DNA from: JAQUGA01 sp964521105
GTDB lineage: Bacteria; Bacteroidota; Bacteroidia; Bacteroidales; WCHB1-69
Assembly (NCBI GenBank): GCA_964521105.1
Contig: CAZFPO010000125.1
Span: forward strand, 1-8,141
Direction: 5' to 3'
DNA length: 8,141 nt
Made by a program: the position numbers and the translations under genes. Below are positions 6,026 to 8,141 of the stretch, one piece after another. Position 1 is the first letter of the stretch. Each line of letters starts with the position of its first letter. The notes below the pieces were generated by a model. That model was given only the letters and a program-made list of their open reading frames with translations, searched no databases and had not been told where the DNA came from.

Positions 6026-6739
6026 ATGAATCATTGGGTAATTCCTGATATACATGGGTGTTTTTTAACACTAAAATCTTTAGTTGAAAAAAAAATTATA
6101 CCAACTAAAGAAGATACTATTACTTTTTTAGGTGATTATATTGATCGGGGTCCTCGTTCAAAACAGGTAATTGATTATATCATTGATTTAGAACATAATT
6201 TTCCAAACATTAATTGTATTAGAGGTAATCACGAAGAATTTATGATTGAAGCCTATTATTCTGAACAAAACAAAAAATGGCATTCGGTTTTTGGCAGAAA
6301 TGAAAATTTGGGGCTATGGAAAAGCGTTGGTGGTTCACAAACATTAAAAAGTTTTGGGATTACTAAAGCGAAAGATATTCCCAAAAAATACATTGACTGG
6401 CTTGAAAAATTAAAGTTTTATGTTGAAACCGAAAAATTCATTATTGTTCATGCTGGATTAAATTTTGAAGTTGAAGATCCTTTTTCGGATAAAATTGCAA
6501 TGACGAGTTTGCGAAATTTTGATGTAGATTTAATAAAAACTGGAAATCGAAGAGTAATTCATGGTCATGTTCCTTTAAGTATCGATTTTATTGAATCGCT
6601 TATTGAGAATGAAAAATCGCCTTATATAGCCATCGACAACGGTTGTTATAACAGGGATAAGGTTAATATGGGGAACTTGCTGGCATTAGAAATTAACAGT
6701 TTGAGAGTTGTTAAACAGCACAATATTGATATTATTTAG
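6026..6739 (+). CDS. PPP-family metallophosphoesterase (serine/threonine protein phosphatase-like)
   Basis: This 237-residue calcineurin-like phosphoesterase has the full two-metal site: DIHG (8-11), GDYIDRG (36-42), GNHE (67-70), His142 in VHAGL and HGH (179-181). The motif set and length match bacterial PPP enzymes related to lambda phosphatase, PrpA/PrpB and ApaH. It could dephosphorylate phosphoproteins or cleave dinucleoside polyphosphates such as Ap4A; sequence alone does not decide. It is probably cytoplasmic, with no signal peptide. It sits between two glycolytic genes, 9 bp after gpmA and 18 bp before fbaA, so it is likely co-transcribed. Its composition is unlike gpmA: positions 6061-6420 are about 28% GC by hand count, with mostly A/T-ending codons. 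That hints at separate acquisition into the cluster. No key residue is missing. Confidence 0.88.
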   Translation: MNHWVIPDIHGCFLTLKSLVEKKIIPTKEDTITFLGDYIDRGPRSKQVIDYIIDLEHNFPNINCIRGNHEEFMIEAYYSEQNKKWHSVFGRNENLGLWKSVGGSQTLKSFGITKAKDIPKKYIDWLEKLKFYVETEKFIIVHAGLNFEVEDPFSDKIAMTSLRNFDVDLIKTGNRRVIHGHVPLSIDFIESLIENEKSPYIAIDNGCYNRDKVNMGNLLALEINSLRVVKQHNIDII

Positions 6740-6745
6740 AAATTT

Positions 6746-6756
6746 AAAAAAAAAAA
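6746..6756 (+). promoter_or_regulatory. A-tract translation leader of fbaA
   Basis: Eleven consecutive A residues end 1 bp before the fbaA ATG, with no Shine-Dalgarno motif. A-rich leaders just upstream of the start are associated with strong translation in Bacteroidota, which suits a highly expressed glycolytic gene. The functional role here is inferred. Confidence 0.35.
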
Positions 6757-6757
6757 T

Positions 6758-7837
6758 ATGAGTGAAAAAATTTCGACTTTTGTAAAACCGGGTGTTGCAA
6801 CCGGAAAAGAGGTACAAGAAATCTTTAGAATTGCACGAGCAAATAAATTTGCTATCCCTGCTGTTAATGTAGTTGGAACCAATTCGGTTAATGGGGTTAT
6901 GGAGGCTGCCAAAGAGGTAAATTCGCCAATTATTGTTCAATTTTCGAATGGTGGTGCAGTTTTTTATGCCGGTAAAGCATTAAAAAACGAGAATGAAAAA
7001 GTGGCAATTGCTGGAGCAATCTCTGGTGCCCAACACATTCATTTATTAGCCGAACAATATGGTATTCCAGTAATAATTCATACCGATCATGCGGCAAAAA
7101 AATTACTACCTTGGATTGACGGTTTACTTGACGCTGGCGAAGCTTTTTATAAAGTTCACGGCAAACCGCTTTTCAGTTCGCACATGCTCGATTTATCCGA
7201 AGAACCCTTGCACGAAAATATTGAGATTTGTAAAAAATACCTCAGCCGAATGAGCAAAATTGGAATGACATTAGAAATTGAACTTGGTATTACTGGTGGC
7301 GAAGAAGACGGTGTTGACAATTCTGGAATCGACAGTTCAAAACTTTATACCCAACCCGAAGATGTATCGTTTGCTTACGAAGAATTGATAAAAATTAGCA
7401 ACCAATTTACCATTGCTGCCTCATTCGGAAATGTTCATGGTGTTTATAAACCCGGTAATGTGAAACTTGAACCTGTTATTTTGAAAAATTCTCAGGAATA
7501 CATTCAAAAGAAATTCAAAACCGAAGCTAATCCTGTGAATTTTGTTTTCCATGGTGGATCTGGTTCCGAACCCGAAAAAATCAAAGAAGCCATTTCGTAT
7601 GGTGTGATTAAAATGAACATCGACACCGATACGCAATGGGCATATTGGGACGGCATTAAAAACTATTACAAAGCAAAAGAAGCTTACTTGCAAGGTCAAA
7701 TCGGAAACCCCGATGGCGACGAGAAACCCAACAAAAAATATTACGACCCAAGAGCATGGTTGCGTGAAGGTGAAAAAACCTTGGTCGCTCGTTTAAAACA
7801 AGCGTTTGAAGATTTAAACGCGATAGATAGGTTTTAA
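6758..7837 (+). CDS. fbaA: Class II fructose-bisphosphate aldolase
   Basis: It cleaves fructose 1,6-bisphosphate to dihydroxyacetone phosphate and glyceraldehyde 3-phosphate, and runs in reverse in gluconeogenesis, using zinc in the cytoplasm. The 359-residue length equals that of E. coli FbaA and the similarity runs end to end. Visible sites are HTDHAAKKLLPW (108-119) with catalytic Asp110 and zinc ligand His111, LEIELGITGGEEDGVDNS (172-189), GNVHGVYKPGN (224-234) with His227, VFHGGSGS (263-270) with His265, and KMNIDTDTQWA (285-295) for substrate binding. Together with the GEEDGVDN motif this places it in the FbaA-type (class IIA) subgroup. It is the last gene of the block. I see no intrinsic terminator, only the 19-bp repeat array starting 37 bp after the stop. 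Confidence 0.96.
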   Translation: MSEKISTFVKPGVATGKEVQEIFRIARANKFAIPAVNVVGTNSVNGVMEAAKEVNSPIIVQFSNGGAVFYAGKALKNENEKVAIAGAISGAQHIHLLAEQYGIPVIIHTDHAAKKLLPWIDGLLDAGEAFYKVHGKPLFSSHMLDLSEEPLHENIEICKKYLSRMSKIGMTLEIELGITGGEEDGVDNSGIDSSKLYTQPEDVSFAYEELIKISNQFTIAASFGNVHGVYKPGNVKLEPVILKNSQEYIQKKFKTEANPVNFVFHGGSGSEPEKIKEAISYGVIKMNIDTDTQWAYWDGIKNYYKAKEAYLQGQIGNPDGDEKPNKKYYDPRAWLREGEKTLVARLKQAFEDLNAIDRF

Positions 7838-7874
7838 TATTTTTTAAACACTACTGACCGACTAGAAGTTTAAG

Positions 7875-7969
7875 ACCTCCTTCGGCGGTTAAAACCTCCT
7901 TCGGCGGTTAAAACCTCCTTCGGCGGTTAAAACCTCCTACGGCGGTTAAAACCTCCTACGGCGGTTAAA
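7875..7969. repeat. Five tandem 19-bp repeats
   Basis: Five head-to-tail copies start at 7875, 7894, 7913, 7932 and 7951. Copies 1-3 are identical (acctccttcggcggttaaa); copies 4-5 are identical to each other and differ only by T to A in the centre (cctAcgg). Each unit is an imperfect palindrome, aaCCtCCttcGGcGGtt, able to form a short hairpin with a 3-base loop and one mismatch. The 19-bp period and in-frame stops rule out coding. It has no spacers, so it is not a CRISPR. It could slow RNA decay or polymerase after fbaA, but no T-run follows. Confidence 0.9.
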
Positions 7970-8043
7970 ATTCATCGCTTCGCTCTGATTGACAACGTGC
8001 AATTATGCTACTTAAAAATTTTATGAATTAACCAGTATGTTTA

Positions 8044-8056
8044 TCCACTACGTGGA
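8044..8056. repeat. Small palindrome TCCAC-tac-GTGGA
   Basis: A perfect 5-bp stem with a 3-base loop, preceded by ATGTTTA (8037-8043) and followed by an AT-rich stretch ending in ATTAAAC (8067-8073). It looks like a decayed or single-hairpin relative of the element at 8085-8141, which also begins with ATGTTTA before its first hairpin. Between the 19-bp array and this point (7970-8036) I see only a CTTCGCTCTG piece at 7978-7987. Confidence 0.45.
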
Positions 8057-8084
8057 ATTTTTATACATTAAACTTGATTTTTTA

Positions 8085-8141
8085 TTAATGTTTAAGTCCT
8101 AACGGACTATCAATTTATTGCCCGTAGGGCATAAACATTAA
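8085..8141. repeat. 57-bp element with terminal inverted repeats and two internal hairpins
   Basis: TTAATGTTTA (8085-8094) and TAAACATTAA (8132-8141) are perfect 10-bp inverted repeats. Directly inside them sit AGTCC-taac-GGACT (8095-8108) and TGCCC-gta-GGGCA (8119-8131), joined by a 10-base AT-rich linker. The whole can fold as a three-way junction with almost no unpaired bases outside the linker and loops. It ends at the window edge, so the outer stem may continue. This design resembles REP/MITE-type elements mobilised by a transposase supplied elsewhere; none is encoded here. Confidence 0.65.

Noticed and set aside
7838..7874. Intrinsic terminator directly after fbaA
   Set aside because: The T-run at 7840-7846 has no preceding hairpin, so the sequence does not support a standard terminator.
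7875..7969. CRISPR array
   Set aside because: The units are only 19 bp and directly abut with no unique spacers, and there are no cas genes in the window.
8085..8141. tRNA-like cloverleaf
   Set aside because: Only two internal hairpins with 5-bp stems are present and no T-loop, anticodon arm or acceptor features. It is better described as a palindromic repeat.

Overview
The window looks like chromosomal DNA from a member of the Bacteroidota, most likely an uncultured Bacteroidales-type organism. The basis is AT-rich sequence, gene starts preceded by A-rich stretches rather than Shine-Dalgarno sites, sequences matching the Bacteroidota -7 promoter element TAnnTTTG, and protein families typical of the phylum (RF3, a small PepSY-like secreted protein, 359-residue class II aldolase). 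The species cannot be named from sequence alone. All recognised genes are on the + strand.

Layout. Positions 1-325 carry no gene. They hold a palindromic dispersed-repeat piece, a decayed array of ~19-bp units, a second dispersed-repeat piece, and the promoter of prfC. Next come prfC (release factor 3) and a flavin-reductase-family gene 16 bp downstream. A small exported PepSY-like protein follows; it is interrupted by a 100-N assembly gap. It is followed by a 166-residue conserved protein with a CPKC motif. A 33-bp imperfect palindrome lies in the intergenic region before the second gene block. That block is a tight run of five genes: two tandem lgt paralogues (lipoprotein diacylglyceryl transferase), gpmA (phosphoglycerate mutase), a PPP-family metallophosphoesterase and fbaA (class II fructose-bisphosphate aldolase). 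The last 304 bp are non-coding. They hold five near-perfect 19-bp repeats, in the opposite orientation to the array at the left end, then palindromes including a 57-bp element that can fold as a three-way junction.

How the genes relate. gpmA and fbaA are two steps of glycolysis/gluconeogenesis. The Lgt pair acts on the phosphatidylglycerol-dependent first step of lipoprotein maturation in the inner membrane. The tight spacing (1 bp, an 8-bp overlap, 9 bp, 18 bp) suggests co-transcription, but a functional link is inference. The phosphoesterase gene is clearly more AT-rich than gpmA and may be a later insertion.

I see no defence system, CRISPR array, insertion sequence with transposase, tRNA or rRNA. 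The most unusual features are the tandem intact lgt pair and the layered non-coding repeat architecture flanking the genes.
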